From assembly GCA_029565395.1 (NCBI GenBank), contig JAKQOG010000108.1:1-64000 (forward strand): 64,000 nt of DNA. The letters run 5' to 3'. The notes below the pieces were generated by a model. It was not told the origin of the DNA. It saw nothing but the letters and a program-made list of their open reading frames with translations, and searched no databases. Origin of the DNA: Candidatus Hydrogenedentota bacterium (GTDB taxonomy: Bacteria; Hydrogenedentota; Hydrogenedentia; Hydrogenedentales; CAILVY01). The position numbers and the translations under genes were made by a program. Each line of letters begins with the position of its first letter. Positions within the stretch are counted from its first letter, which is position 1. Positions 7,899 to 15,949 of the stretch are shown here, one piece after another.

Positions 7899-10751
7899 TC
7901 AAGATATCAGCTTGTCCTTAAGATGATGCCCAGTATACGACTTTTTGGTTTGAATGATCTTTTTGGGCGGACCGGCGGCGATGAGGCGTCCACCGTTGTC
8001 GCCGCCTTCGGGGCCGAGATCAATGATCCAGTCGGCGGTTTTGATGACGTCGAGGTTATGTTCGATGACGATGACCGTGTTTCCATAGTCCACGAGACGA
8101 TGTAATACGCGCAAGAGCTTATCAACATCGACGGCATGGAGGCCAGTGGTGGGTTCATCGAGTATGTAGAGCGTGCGGCCGGTCTGGCGCCGGGCAAGTT
8201 CGGTGGCGAGCTTGACGCGCTGTGCTTCTCCGCCGGAAAGCGTGGTGGCGGACTGACCAAGCTGGATATAGCCGAGTCCGACATCGTAAAGCGTTTCGAG
8301 CGGACGGTGAATGGGGGGGATGTTTTTGAAGAATTCGCAGGCGTCTTCGACCGTCATCCCCAGCACCTCAGCGATGTTTTTGCCCTTGTACCGGACTTCG
8401 AGCGTGTCGCGGTTATACCTTGCGCCATTGCAGGTTTCGCAGGGCACATAGACATCGGGAAGGAAGTGCATTTCGATCAGGATGAGGCCGTTGCCCTCGC
8501 ATTCTTCACAACGTCCTCCACGCACATTGAAGCTGAACCGGCCCGGTTTGTAACCGCGCGCGCGTGCTTCTGGGGTTTGTGTGAACAGATCGCGAATTGG
8601 GGTGAAGAGCCCGGTATAGGTCGCAGGATTTGACCGCGGGGTGCGGCCAATGGGCGTCTGGTCGATATCGATAATCTTATCGATGTGCTGGAGGCCTTCG
8701 ATGCGATCGAACTTGCCAGGGCGCAGCCGCATGCCGCCGTGCAGTGCGCGCAGCACTGCGGGGTAAAGTGTTTCGTTGATCAGGCTGGACTTTCCGGAAC
8801 CTGACACGCCGGTGATGCAAATGAACGTTCCCAACGGGAATTCCACGTTCACGTTTTTAAGGTTGTTGTGTTTCGCGCCATAAAGTGTCAGGTAATTGCC
8901 GTTGGGCTTGCGAAGGGTCTTGGGACAATGTATCTGGAATGCACCGGAAAGAAATTGTCCGGTCATGGATTCCTTCACTTTCAGGATTTCTTTCGGAGTT
9001 CCCTGTGCTACGATGCGCCCGCCATGCACGCCTGCACCCGGCCCGAGATCGATTACGTGGTCCGCGGTGCGAATGGTGCCTTCGTCGTGCTCCACAACAA
9101 TCACAGTGTTGCCAAGATCACGGAGCCGCAACAGCGTCGAGATCAGTTTTTCATTATCGCGCTGGTGCAAACCGATACTGGGTTCATCGAGGATGTACAG
9201 CACGCCGACAAGGCCTGATCCGATCTGTGTGGCGAGCCGGATGCGTTGCGATTCCCCGCCAGACAATGATCCCGCCTGCCGGTCAAGCGTCAAATAATCA
9301 AGACCGACGCTGACCAGAAAGCCGAGGCGTTCGCGGATTTCCTTGATAACGCGTTCGGCGATGATTTTTTGCGCGGGTTTTAACTTGAGTGTGTGTATAA
9401 ACTCCAACGCATGTGCGATGGTCATGCCGGTCGCGTCCATGATGGTTCGTTCACCTACTGTTACCGCGCGGGATTCCGGGCGCAGCCGTGATCCACGGCA
9501 TTCCTGGCAGGGGCGCGCCGCCATAAATTCATCGATCATCTCGCGCGCTCGATGGGAATCCGTTTCCCGGTAGCGGCGTTCAAGATTTGGAATCACTCCC
9601 TCAAACACACGCCGCACTTCGTATTTCCGCTCCTCGTTGGAGAACGAAAAATCGATTTCCTCCTCTCCAGAACCATACAAAACAATTTCGTGAAAAGATT
9701 CCGGCAACTTTCTCCAGGGCGTGCGCTCGCTTTGTTTGTAATGGCGGCAAACAGACACCAGCGCGCGGCGGTACATGCCGTCCAGAACGGCGCGCATGCT
9801 CCAAGGCCGCACAGCCCCCTCTGCAATAGAAAGGTCCGCGTTGGGCGCCACAAGTTCCGGATCGATTTCCATCACCGAGCCAAGGCCTGTGCAATGCGGA
9901 CATGCTCCGTGTGGATTATTGAACGAGAACATGCGGGGTTCGAGTTCCTCGCAGGCGATGCCGCAGTCAACACAGGCGAGATGCTCGCTTTGCAGGATTT
10001 CCCGCGCGGGCTCGCCGGGAACCTCATGCCAAATGCGGATTAGGCCCTTGCCCAACTTCAAGGATATCTCGACGGAATCCGTGAGGCGTTTGCGGATGTC
10101 ATCCTTTACCGTCAGTCGATCCACCACAACGTCGATGTCGTGTTTGACGTAGCGCTCCATCTGGATATCGTCATCCACGTGATAGAACTGCTTGTCCACG
10201 CGCACCCGCACGAATCCCTGCTGCTTGATGTCTTCGATCACCTTTTGATAGGTGCCCTTGCGTTGCCGGATCACGGGCGCAAGCAATTGCACGCGGCTGT
10301 TTTGCGGAAACGCCAGAATAAGATCCACGATGGACTGCGGGGTCTGTGATTCGATCACCTTGCCGCATTTATAACAGTGCGGCGTGCCAATGCGCGCAAA
10401 GAGCAGGCGCAGGTAGTCGTAGATTTCCGTTACGGTACCCACGGTAGAGCGGGGATTCCGGTGCGTGGTTTTTTGTTCGATGGAGATCGCCGGGCTCAAC
10501 CCCTCGATGTAGTCGACATCCGGCTTGTCCATCTGTTCGAGAAACTGCCGCGCATAAGCGGACAGGCTTTCGACATAGCGCCTTTGTCCTTCCGCATAGA
10601 TGGTATCGAAAGCCAGGCTTGACTTGCCTGAACCGCTCAACCCCGTAATCACCACCAGGCTGTCACGGGGAATTTCCAAATTCAGATTGGCGAGATTGTG
10701 CTCCCGCGCGCCGCGGATGATAATCTGATTATGAGAATGCTTTGCTGCCAT
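7899..10751 (-). CDS. uvrA: Excinuclease ABC subunit A (UvrA)
   Basis: A 950-aa DNA-damage recognition ATPase of nucleotide excision repair. Both ABC modules are visible. The first Walker A is [16 protein letters not shown] near residue 35; the second is [17 protein letters not shown]. Two LSGGE signatures are present ([17 protein letters not shown] and [16 protein letters not shown]), with zinc-binding Cys clusters ([30 protein letters not shown]). Length matches UvrA (about 940). It binds damage as a dimer and loads UvrB, which is not in this window. Upstream at 10759-10792 lies an inverted repeat just after a -10-like TATACT. No neighbours are functionally linked. Confidence 0.98.
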   Translation of the reverse strand: MAAKHSHNQIIIRGAREHNLANLNLEIPRDSLVVITGLSGSGKSSLAFDTIYAEGQRRYVESLSAYARQFLEQMDKPDVDYIEGLSPAISIEQKTTHRNPRSTVGTVTEIYDYLRLLFARIGTPHCYKCGKVIESQTPQSIVDLILAFPQNSRVQLLAPVIRQRKGTYQKVIEDIKQQGFVRVRVDKQFYHVDDDIQMERYVKHDIDVVVDRLTVKDDIRKRLTDSVEISLKLGKGLIRIWHEVPGEPAREILQSEHLACVDCGIACEELEPRMFSFNNPHGACPHCTGLGSVMEIDPELVAPNADLSIAEGAVRPWSMRAVLDGMYRRALVSVCRHYKQSERTPWRKLPESFHEIVLYGSGEEEIDFSFSNEERKYEVRRVFEGVIPNLERRYRETDSHRAREMIDEFMAARPCQECRGSRLRPESRAVTVGERTIMDATGMTIAHALEFIHTLKLKPAQKIIAERVIKEIRERLGFLVSVGLDYLTLDRQAGSLSGGESQRIRLATQIGSGLVGVLYILDEPSIGLHQRDNEKLISTLLRLRDLGNTVIVVEHDEGTIRTADHVIDLGPGAGVHGGRIVAQGTPKEILKVKESMTGQFLSGAFQIHCPKTLRKPNGNYLTLYGAKHNNLKNVNVEFPLGTFICITGVSGSGKSSLINETLYPAVLRALHGGMRLRPGKFDRIEGLQHIDKIIDIDQTPIGRTPRSNPATYTGLFTPIRDLFTQTPEARARGYKPGRFSFNVRGGRCEECEGNGLILIEMHFLPDVYVPCETCNGARYNRDTLEVRYKGKNIAEVLGMTVEDACEFFKNIPPIHRPLETLYDVGLGYIQLGQSATTLSGGEAQRVKLATELARRQTGRTLYILDEPTTGLHAVDVDKLLRVLHRLVDYGNTVIVIEHNLDVIKTADWIIDLGPEGGDNGGRLIAAGPPKKIIQTKKSYTGHHLKDKLIS

Positions 10752-10758
10752 AACTGCC

Positions 10759-10798
10759 GATGTTCCAAAGAATATGTGTCGAAAGGAACATCAGTATA
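10759..10798 (-). promoter_or_regulatory. uvrA upstream region: -10-like box and GATGTTCC inverted repeat
   Basis: GATGTTCC (10759-10766) and GGAACATC (10785-10792) form a perfect 8-bp inverted repeat with an 18-bp spacer. On the minus strand it lies directly downstream of TATACT (10798-10793), inside the probable uvrA leader. It could be an operator or an RNA hairpin. It does not match the short-spaced LexA boxes I know. Confidence 0.35.
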
Positions 10799-10914
10799 CC
10801 CCATTTTCATCCTGAAAGTCGTCTTTCGCACCGAACCGACGGAGGGTGCGGCCGCTGGGAATGCCCCCTGAAGGGATGGCCTTCACGGATACATGGACAT
10901 CTGTTAAAGAAATA

Positions 10915-10948
10915 CGAGGCTGGTGCGCTCTAAATAGCACCGGCCTCG
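10915..10948 (-). terminator. Hairpin terminator after the small exported protein gene
   Basis: CGAGGCTGGTGC (10915-10926) pairs with GCACCGGCCTCG (10937-10948) around a 10-base loop, with one wobble position. On the minus strand it follows the stop of the small exported protein and is trailed by T-rich TATTTCTTT. It could also act on transcripts from the other strand. Confidence 0.65.
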
Positions 10949-10991
10949 CTTTGATTAATATCGGGAAATAAAAGATTGCCTTGCCCAGGTG

Positions 10992-11381
10992 TTACGGGAG
11001 AACGGGAACAGCGTCCGTTCCAGAAAAGGTCTGACCGTCCTTGAGCGTCCCTGCGAGGGTCAGCTCGACAGAGGGCGGAGCCGCAATGCCCTTCACCGCG
11101 GCCATCTGGAACTTGGCGACAAAATACCCTCGGGCATCCGCCTTGGACCATGCAATCGGAATACCATCGAGTGTCACAGACGCCGATGCCACCGAACCAT
11201 ATGGAAGGTCAGTGTGGACCGTTACCCACGCAGTTGAATTTGACGAAAGCACGAGAGTCTGCGGTGCGATAGTGATTTCCGTTTCCACCTGCGCCAGTAT
11301 GTACCCGCCCGAACTCACCCAGGCAATACCCACGGCTACTCCAATAACCAACAAACACGAGATAACCATTTTCTTTTTCAT
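10992..11381 (-). CDS. Small exported protein of unknown function
   Basis: A 129-aa protein starting MKKKMVISCLLVIGVAVG, with a signal peptide ending near SGGYILAQ. The mature part is a single beta-rich domain (ITIAPQTLVLSSNSTAWVTV) resembling an Ig-like or surface-associated fold: DLPYGSVASASVTLDGIPIAW, then a region ending FSGTDAVPVLP. The ATG at 11381 is used because GGAGG lies eight bases upstream; a TTG six bases earlier is too close to that site. It is transcribed alone, is followed by a strong hairpin, and is divergent from the sigma-54 operon. No family is recognised. Confidence 0.75.
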   Translation of the reverse strand: MKKKMVISCLLVIGVAVGIAWVSSGGYILAQVETEITIAPQTLVLSSNSTAWVTVHTDLPYGSVASASVTLDGIPIAWSKADARGYFVAKFQMAAVKGIAAPPSVELTLAGTLKDGQTFSGTDAVPVLP

Positions 11382-11564
11382 ATCCAAATCCTCCAGTAGT
11401 TATACTTCCTCCAAAATCCTAAAGAGAGCAATTCCTATGCCATGCATGCAGTAACTCTATGGAGTCTCCCCAGAAAAGGCGGAAATCATCTAAAAATTTT
11501 CAAAAAATACGTGTGGCGAAGGAGCTTTGGAGTGATGCTTCGGCAACATACCTCTGATTTACTG

Positions 11565-11607
11565 TGCAAATTTTGCATAGTCTCTTCAGGATTGTGTCAA
11601 CTTTGCA
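11565..11607 (+). promoter_or_regulatory. Candidate activator-binding sites upstream of the sigma-54 promoter
   Basis: A perfect 13-base palindrome TGCAAATTTTGCA (11565-11577) lies about 65 bases before the sigma-54 promoter. A degenerate copy TGTCAACTTTGCA (11595-11607) is centred 30 bp further on, close to three helical turns. Paired same-face sites of this kind are expected for an NtrC-family activator. The likely binder is the regulator encoded at 14446-15750 (inference). Confidence 0.5.
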
Positions 11608-11638
11608 GATCTTCCCATGGCGTTTGGGTCAAAAATGT

Positions 11639-11654
11639 TGGCACGCTATTTGCT
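11639..11654 (+). promoter_or_regulatory. Sigma-54 (-24/-12) promoter of the DGDGxCDN/ZraSR-like operon
   Basis: TGGCACG (11639-11645), CTAT, TTGCT (11650-11654) matches the sigma-54 consensus TGGCACG-N4-TTGCW. The invariant GG and GC are exactly 10 bases apart. Transcription would begin near 11665, leaving a leader of about 65 bases before the ATG at 11730. The operon ends with a sigma-54 activator gene, so autoregulation is likely. Confidence 0.85.
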
Positions 11655-11729
11655 TCCATTATGCGTGTGGCAAAAAGCCACAAACAAACCGTAACTACGG
11701 GCGTGTTGGCGCTAGAAAGGAAGACGAGT

Positions 11730-12518
11730 ATGAAAAAAACGACAAGAGCGATGTTAATCCTAATGGCGGGATCCTGTGCAATACTTCTGGCAGGATGCCC
11801 GGAAAACCTGCTTGAGACCGCTAAAGCTGCCTATGCATTTGTAGATGTGGATGCGGACGCAGTCTGTGATACATGCGGTCAGGGAGTCGATGAAGACGGC
11901 GACGGCGTGTGCGACAACTTCATTGACGAGGATGGCGACGGGTATTGCGACAATCGTCAGTCCCATGTGCGTCTTGGTTGGGGTCCGGGCGGCTATCAGT
12001 TCAGAGATAGCAACGGCGACGGACTTTGCGATTTGTGCGGCAGCGGAAATGTATATGGCGACGGGGTCTGCGGCAACTTCATTGATGAGGATGGCGACGG
12101 GGTGTGCGACAACCGCCAGTCGCACAAACGTCTCGGTTTAGGCGTCCACGGGTATCAATTCCAGGATGCGAATGGCGATGGACAATGTGATCTGTGTGAT
12201 GGTCATGATTTGAACGGCGACGGCGTCTGCGACAATTTCGTGGATGCGGATGGCGATGGCATCTGTGACAACAACCAGTCGCACATGCGCTGGGGTTGGG
12301 GCCCGCAAGGATATCAGTTCCAGGACGGCAATGGTGACGGTGTCTGTGACCGTTGTGGCGGACAAGATGAAAACGGTGATGGCATTTGCGACAGCTTCGT
12401 GGACGCGAATGGGGATGGTCTCTGTGACAATCACCATTCCCATGAACAGCATGGAAACGGCAACGGCGGCGGTAATGGCGGTGGTAACGGCGGCGGTAAT
12501 GGCGGCGGCGGACAATAG
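11730..12518 (+). CDS. Lipoprotein with Asp/Cys-rich DGDGxCDN (thrombospondin-3/EF-hand-like) repeats
   Basis: A 262-aa exported lipoprotein: MKKTTRAMLIL, hydrophobic core, lipobox LLAGC. The mature region has about three and a half tandem 53-residue units. Each contains D-x-D-G-D-G-x-C-D-N, then SHxRxGxGxxGYQF, then DxNGDGxCDxC. The calcium-type loops (alternating Asp/Asn with Gly at position 6) followed by Cys resemble thrombospondin type 3 or EF-hand loops. Strong metal binding is expected, most likely Ca2+, possibly Zn or another metal through Cys/His. The tail is a GGGN repeat. The ATG at 11730 is favoured by GGAAG upstream and by the signal peptide; an upstream in-frame ATG at 11442 lies before the promoter and is rejected. 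It is first in the sigma-54 operon and is the likely stress effector. Confidence 0.85.
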   Translation: MKKTTRAMLILMAGSCAILLAGCPENLLETAKAAYAFVDVDADAVCDTCGQGVDEDGDGVCDNFIDEDGDGYCDNRQSHVRLGWGPGGYQFRDSNGDGLCDLCGSGNVYGDGVCGNFIDEDGDGVCDNRQSHKRLGLGVHGYQFQDANGDGQCDLCDGHDLNGDGVCDNFVDADGDGICDNNQSHMRWGWGPQGYQFQDGNGDGVCDRCGGQDENGDGICDSFVDANGDGLCDNHHSHEQHGNGNGGGNGGGNGGGNGGGGQ

Positions 12519-12581
12519 CAATTCCGGGATACGCCCTATTAGAGATAAGGCTTTCCCGGCAGACAGAAAGGAGATAGAAAG

Positions 12582-13130
12582 ATGAATACGATTACAAAAC
12601 TAACCCTGGCTGTGATCGTCACTATGGCTGTGACGGCACTGGGCGCCGCATTCTTCGGTAGTGCTGCTGCGGCGCCAGCATCTTCGACCATGGACTCCGC
12701 GGTTGAAAATGCGCCGGCCACACCAGCACAAGAAACACAAACCTCTCCCCTTCGTGGTTCTGGCTATGTCGACAATGACAACGATGGCGTGTGCGACAAT
12801 CGCGTAGCGGGCCAAAGCAAGGGAAACAGACGCGGTTACGTGGACGCGGATGGCGATGGCGTGTGTGATAATCAAGGCAAGGGTATGGGCCGCCGTGGAA
12901 ATGGCCGGGGCGGCGCACGGGGCGCTTATGTGGATGCGGACGGTGATGGCGTATGTGACAATCAAGGCAACGGCACTTGCCGCCGGGGAAATGGCCGGGC
13001 TGGTGCACGGCGCGGCTATGTGGATGCAGATGGCGATGGAATCTGCGATAATCAAGGCGCCGGTGCACAGCAGCGCCGCCAAGGCCGTGGAAACGGTTAT
13101 GGTCAAGGACGCGGGCAAAACAATCGGTGA
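12582..13130 (+). CDS. Secreted protein with four YVDADGDGVCDN repeats
   Basis: A 182-aa protein with a signal peptide (MNTITKLTLAVIVTMAVTAL, cut near GSAAAA). An Ala/Pro/Thr linker follows, then four copies of YVDxDxDGxCDN separated by Arg/Gly-rich spacers (GRRGNGRGGARG). It ends in a basic, Gln/Gly-rich tail. Each repeat is one Asp-rich calcium-type loop plus Cys. It is clearly related in motif to the lipoprotein just upstream (63 bases away) but lacks a lipobox, so it should be periplasmic or released. AAAGGAG precedes the ATG. The stop TGA overlaps the kinase GTG start (GTGA). Position and composition parallel ZraP, the periplasmic metal-binding partner of ZraSR, although the sequence is not ZraP-like. 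Confidence 0.85.
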   Translation: MNTITKLTLAVIVTMAVTALGAAFFGSAAAAPASSTMDSAVENAPATPAQETQTSPLRGSGYVDNDNDGVCDNRVAGQSKGNRRGYVDADGDGVCDNQGKGMGRRGNGRGGARGAYVDADGDGVCDNQGNGTCRRGNGRAGARRGYVDADGDGICDNQGAGAQQRRQGRGNGYGQGRGQNNR

Positions 13131-14449
13131 ATACTACACACAACCGAAATATATTCTGGCTGGCGCTGGTGGCCGTATTTATTGCGGCCGCCAGTGTTTA
13201 TTCTCTGGTGAATTCGTATTACTCGGAAGTGGAGTCCCATCGGCGTGTGTTGATAGGCCGGGGGCAGACCGTGCTGGATGCACTCAAAGCGGGTATTCTT
13301 GCGCATGGCCGCATGGGCCGTTACCGCGGTGACCGGCTGGGCATTATCTTTGACGAATTGGCAAAAACACCTGATATTCTTGCTCTTGAATTGCGTGGGC
13401 CGGATGGGAAGGTTGTAGCCGCCGGGGGAAACCAGGAGGAAATTCCCAAAACGCGGTCAGAAAAGTCCCGGTGGGAGTCGAACCGGCTGATAATGGCTAC
13501 GCAAGTTAATCTTCTGGCGGAGTGTGGTCCTGGCAATGCAGGGCGAGGCAGGCATGGCTGGGAAGATATGGAGGACTGGACCTCGTTTTCGCAGGGTATC
13601 TATGTCTTGTTAGCAACCTTGGATGCTTCTGAGGTTTATGGCGCAATACGGCGGCATCAGTTTCATCTTGTCTTTTCTATTGGCGTCGTTTTTGCCGCAC
13701 TAGCTTCGGGCACACTGGCTTTGGCGCTTTTGCTCAAGCGGTCAGAATGGGCCGTCCTGCTGGAACGGGAACGGGAACGAACCCGGCGACAGGAGCAGAT
13801 CGCCCGCTTGGGGGCGGGACTCGCTCACGAGACCAAGAATCCGCTTGGCATCGTGCGCGGATTGGCGCAATCCATCGGCAACTGTGAACACCATGTTTGT
13901 CCTTTGAAAGACCGGGCCAAGAATATCGTGGACGAGGTGGATCGCGCCGTTGGGGTTATTAACTCATTTATCGCACTCGCCCGGCCTCAGGAAGCGGCGC
14001 TGGCGCCTGTTGACTTGGACCGCTTTTTTGAGAATTTTCTGCCACTGGTGCAGATGGATGCTTCCGCCGCGGAAGTGAATATCCAGTATGTTCCCAGTAA
14101 ATTGATTATCCTGGCCGACGAAGACTTGTTGCGGCGCGCGCTGCTGAACCTCATCCTGAACGCACTTCGCGCCTCGATGCCGGGCCAGAAAGTCCAAATA
14201 GAAACCGTGCGTGAAGTGTCAATCCTGTCTTTGCGCGTATCCGACACAGGATGCGGCATTGCGCCGGATGATTTGCCGCGCGTCACCGAACCCTATTTCA
14301 CGCGTTTTTCCGGTGGCTCTGGACTGGGGTTGTCCATGGTGGATCAAATCGCCACAGCCCATGGATGGCAGTTGAAAATCAATTCCGCCTTGGGGCAGGG
14401 TACCCAGGCTTCTCTGGAAGGGATTTCAATCGTGGAGTCATCAACATGA
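13127..14449 (+). CDS. ZraS/NtrB-like membrane sensor histidine kinase
   Basis: A 440-aa kinase: TM1 about 9-29, periplasmic domain about 30-179, TM2 about 180-203, HisKA dimerisation helix with His234 (GLAHETKNPLG), and ATPase domain with DTGCGIAPDD and SGLGLSMV. The periplasmic segment (FDELAKTPDILALELRGPDGKVVAAGG) is the PAS-like fold seen in ZraS/HydH-type sensors. It also carries an acidic/aromatic stretch, HGWEDMEDW. It should autophosphorylate and pass phosphate to the adjacent sigma-54 activator. The GTG start is inferred from the GTGA overlap with the upstream stop and from the signal-anchor position; no strong ribosome site is visible, so coupling is likely. The stop overlaps the regulator ATG (ATGA). 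The signal sensed is unknown; a metal or envelope stress is inferred. Confidence 0.92.
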   Translation: MNTTHNRNIFWLALVAVFIAAASVYSLVNSYYSEVESHRRVLIGRGQTVLDALKAGILAHGRMGRYRGDRLGIIFDELAKTPDILALELRGPDGKVVAAGGNQEEIPKTRSEKSRWESNRLIMATQVNLLAECGPGNAGRGRHGWEDMEDWTSFSQGIYVLLATLDASEVYGAIRRHQFHLVFSIGVVFAALASGTLALALLLKRSEWAVLLERERERTRRQEQIARLGAGLAHETKNPLGIVRGLAQSIGNCEHHVCPLKDRAKNIVDEVDRAVGVINSFIALARPQEAALAPVDLDRFFENFLPLVQMDASAAEVNIQYVPSKLIILADEDLLRRALLNLILNALRASMPGQKVQIETVREVSILSLRVSDTGCGIAPDDLPRVTEPYFTRFSGGSGLGLSMVDQIATAHGWQLKINSALGQGTQASLEGISIVESST

Positions 14450-15750
14450 GATCCTCCGCATGCATTGCGATAGTGGATGATGAATCGGCCCAGCGCGAGT
14501 TACTGGCCACGGCATTGCATTCGGCAGGATACAAAACGTTGGCATGCGCCGATGGCCGGGAGGCATTGGAGGCCGCGGCGCAGTGCAGCCTGATGTTGCT
14601 GGATGTACGTATGCCCGGTATGAGCGGATTGGAAGTTCTGGAATGCGTTAAAAAAGAATGGCCCGCCCTTCCCGTAATCCTTCTGACAGCCTTTATTGAC
14701 GTCCGCGACGCGGTGGCTGCTATAAAAGCGGGTGCACTGGATTATCTGGAGAAACCCGTCGACATTGACGAATTGGTCGCCGCCGTGGACGATGCACTTG
14801 GGCATGCCAATCCCTTTCTTTCGTCAGAATCAACGCTTGAGATCCCGCCCTATATTGTCGCAGAAAGCGCCTCCATGCGGTCGGTAGTAGAACAAGCCTC
14901 CCGCGTGGCCGATTCCAATGTTACGGTTCTTATACTGGGTGAAAGCGGTGTAGGTAAAGAAGTAATCGCACGGTTCATCCACGAGGCCAGTAGCCGCCGC
15001 CACATGTCCATGGTGCGGGTGGATTGTGGAGCGCTTCCAGAACATCTGGTGGAAAGCGAACTGTTTGGATACGAAAAGGGCGCGTTCACAGGGGCCGAGG
15101 CACAACGCAAAGGGCAGTTCGAAGTGGCAAATGGCGGCACGGTTTTCCTAGACGAGATTGGCGAGCTCCCACTGCTGGTTCAGCCGAAATTTCTCACCGT
15201 ATTGGAGACGGGATGCTTTCGCCGGGTGGGGGGGAGCCGCGAGTTTTGCACCGATGTCCGCGTAATTGCCGCCACCAACCGCGATCTGGAGGGAGACGTG
15301 CGCCAGGGAAGATTCCGGGAAGACCTCTTCTACCGGCTTAATGTCTTTCCCCTGAAAATCCCTCCTCTGCGGGAACGCCCCGACGACATCCTGCCGTTGG
15401 CGGATCACATTCTGAAGGACCGAAAGCGGCGGCTTGCACCGGCGACGGAAAGGTTGCTCAGAGCCTATGACTGGCCCGGCAATGTGCGGGAACTCCGCAA
15501 CGCCATGGAACGCGCCGCCATTCTCGCCAACGGTTCGCTTATCCTGCCGCACGATCTGCCGCCACAACTTCGAAAAGCATCCATCACCCCGGAGACAAGC
15601 AGCGTGCTCGTCGGAGATATGGATGAGATTCAACGCCGCGCCATCCTTGAAGCCCTTGAAAAAACGAATGGCAATAAGACGCAAGCCGCCGCTCTGCTTG
15701 GCATCAGCCGCCGAAATCTTATCTACAAACTCCGGGATTATGGTGTCTGA
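14446..15750 (+). CDS. NtrC/ZraR-family sigma-54-dependent response regulator
   Basis: A 434-aa activator. Receiver domain about 6-120 with phospho-acceptor Asp53 (LLDVRMPG) and Lys103. AAA+ domain about 140-370 with Walker A GESGVGKE (165-172), sigma-54 contact loop GAFTGA (212-217) and Walker B region FLDEIGE. C-terminal Fis-type helix-turn-helix (GNKTQAAALLGISRRNLIYKL). When phosphorylated it should bind upstream sites and use ATP to open sigma-54 promoters. One such promoter lies at the head of this operon. The ATG at 14446 overlaps the kinase stop; the longer frame beginning at 14365 would lie inside the kinase and is rejected. Confidence 0.95.
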   Translation: MRSSACIAIVDDESAQRELLATALHSAGYKTLACADGREALEAAAQCSLMLLDVRMPGMSGLEVLECVKKEWPALPVILLTAFIDVRDAVAAIKAGALDYLEKPVDIDELVAAVDDALGHANPFLSSESTLEIPPYIVAESASMRSVVEQASRVADSNVTVLILGESGVGKEVIARFIHEASSRRHMSMVRVDCGALPEHLVESELFGYEKGAFTGAEAQRKGQFEVANGGTVFLDEIGELPLLVQPKFLTVLETGCFRRVGGSREFCTDVRVIAATNRDLEGDVRQGRFREDLFYRLNVFPLKIPPLRERPDDILPLADHILKDRKRRLAPATERLLRAYDWPGNVRELRNAMERAAILANGSLILPHDLPPQLRKASITPETSSVLVGDMDEIQRRAILEALEKTNGNKTQAAALLGISRRNLIYKLRDYGV

Positions 15751-15949
15751 TACCAATCATCGGGAAAAACAACCGTGAGCCCAAGACTGGCCCCTCTGGA
15801 TTTCCGTTGGTTTGGTATGGAAATGGCCTGGGAGTGGGGGTATAGGATCTGGATAAATTGGCCAAGTTTTAATTGTGCGCCGAGGTGTATACAATTCTTT
15901 CGATGATGATTTCTCGAATTTTGAGAAGAACAATATAAGGCAGCACACA

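Noticed and set aside
11442-11729. In-frame upstream extension of the DGDGxCDN lipoprotein
   Set aside because: It would begin before the sigma-54 promoter and bury the signal peptide. The ATG at 11730 has both a ribosome site and a lipobox at the right distance.
11850-13110. CRISPR-like appearance of regularly spaced repeats
   Set aside because: The periodicity is protein-coding (DGDGxCDN loops in frame in two genes), with diverged rather than identical repeats.
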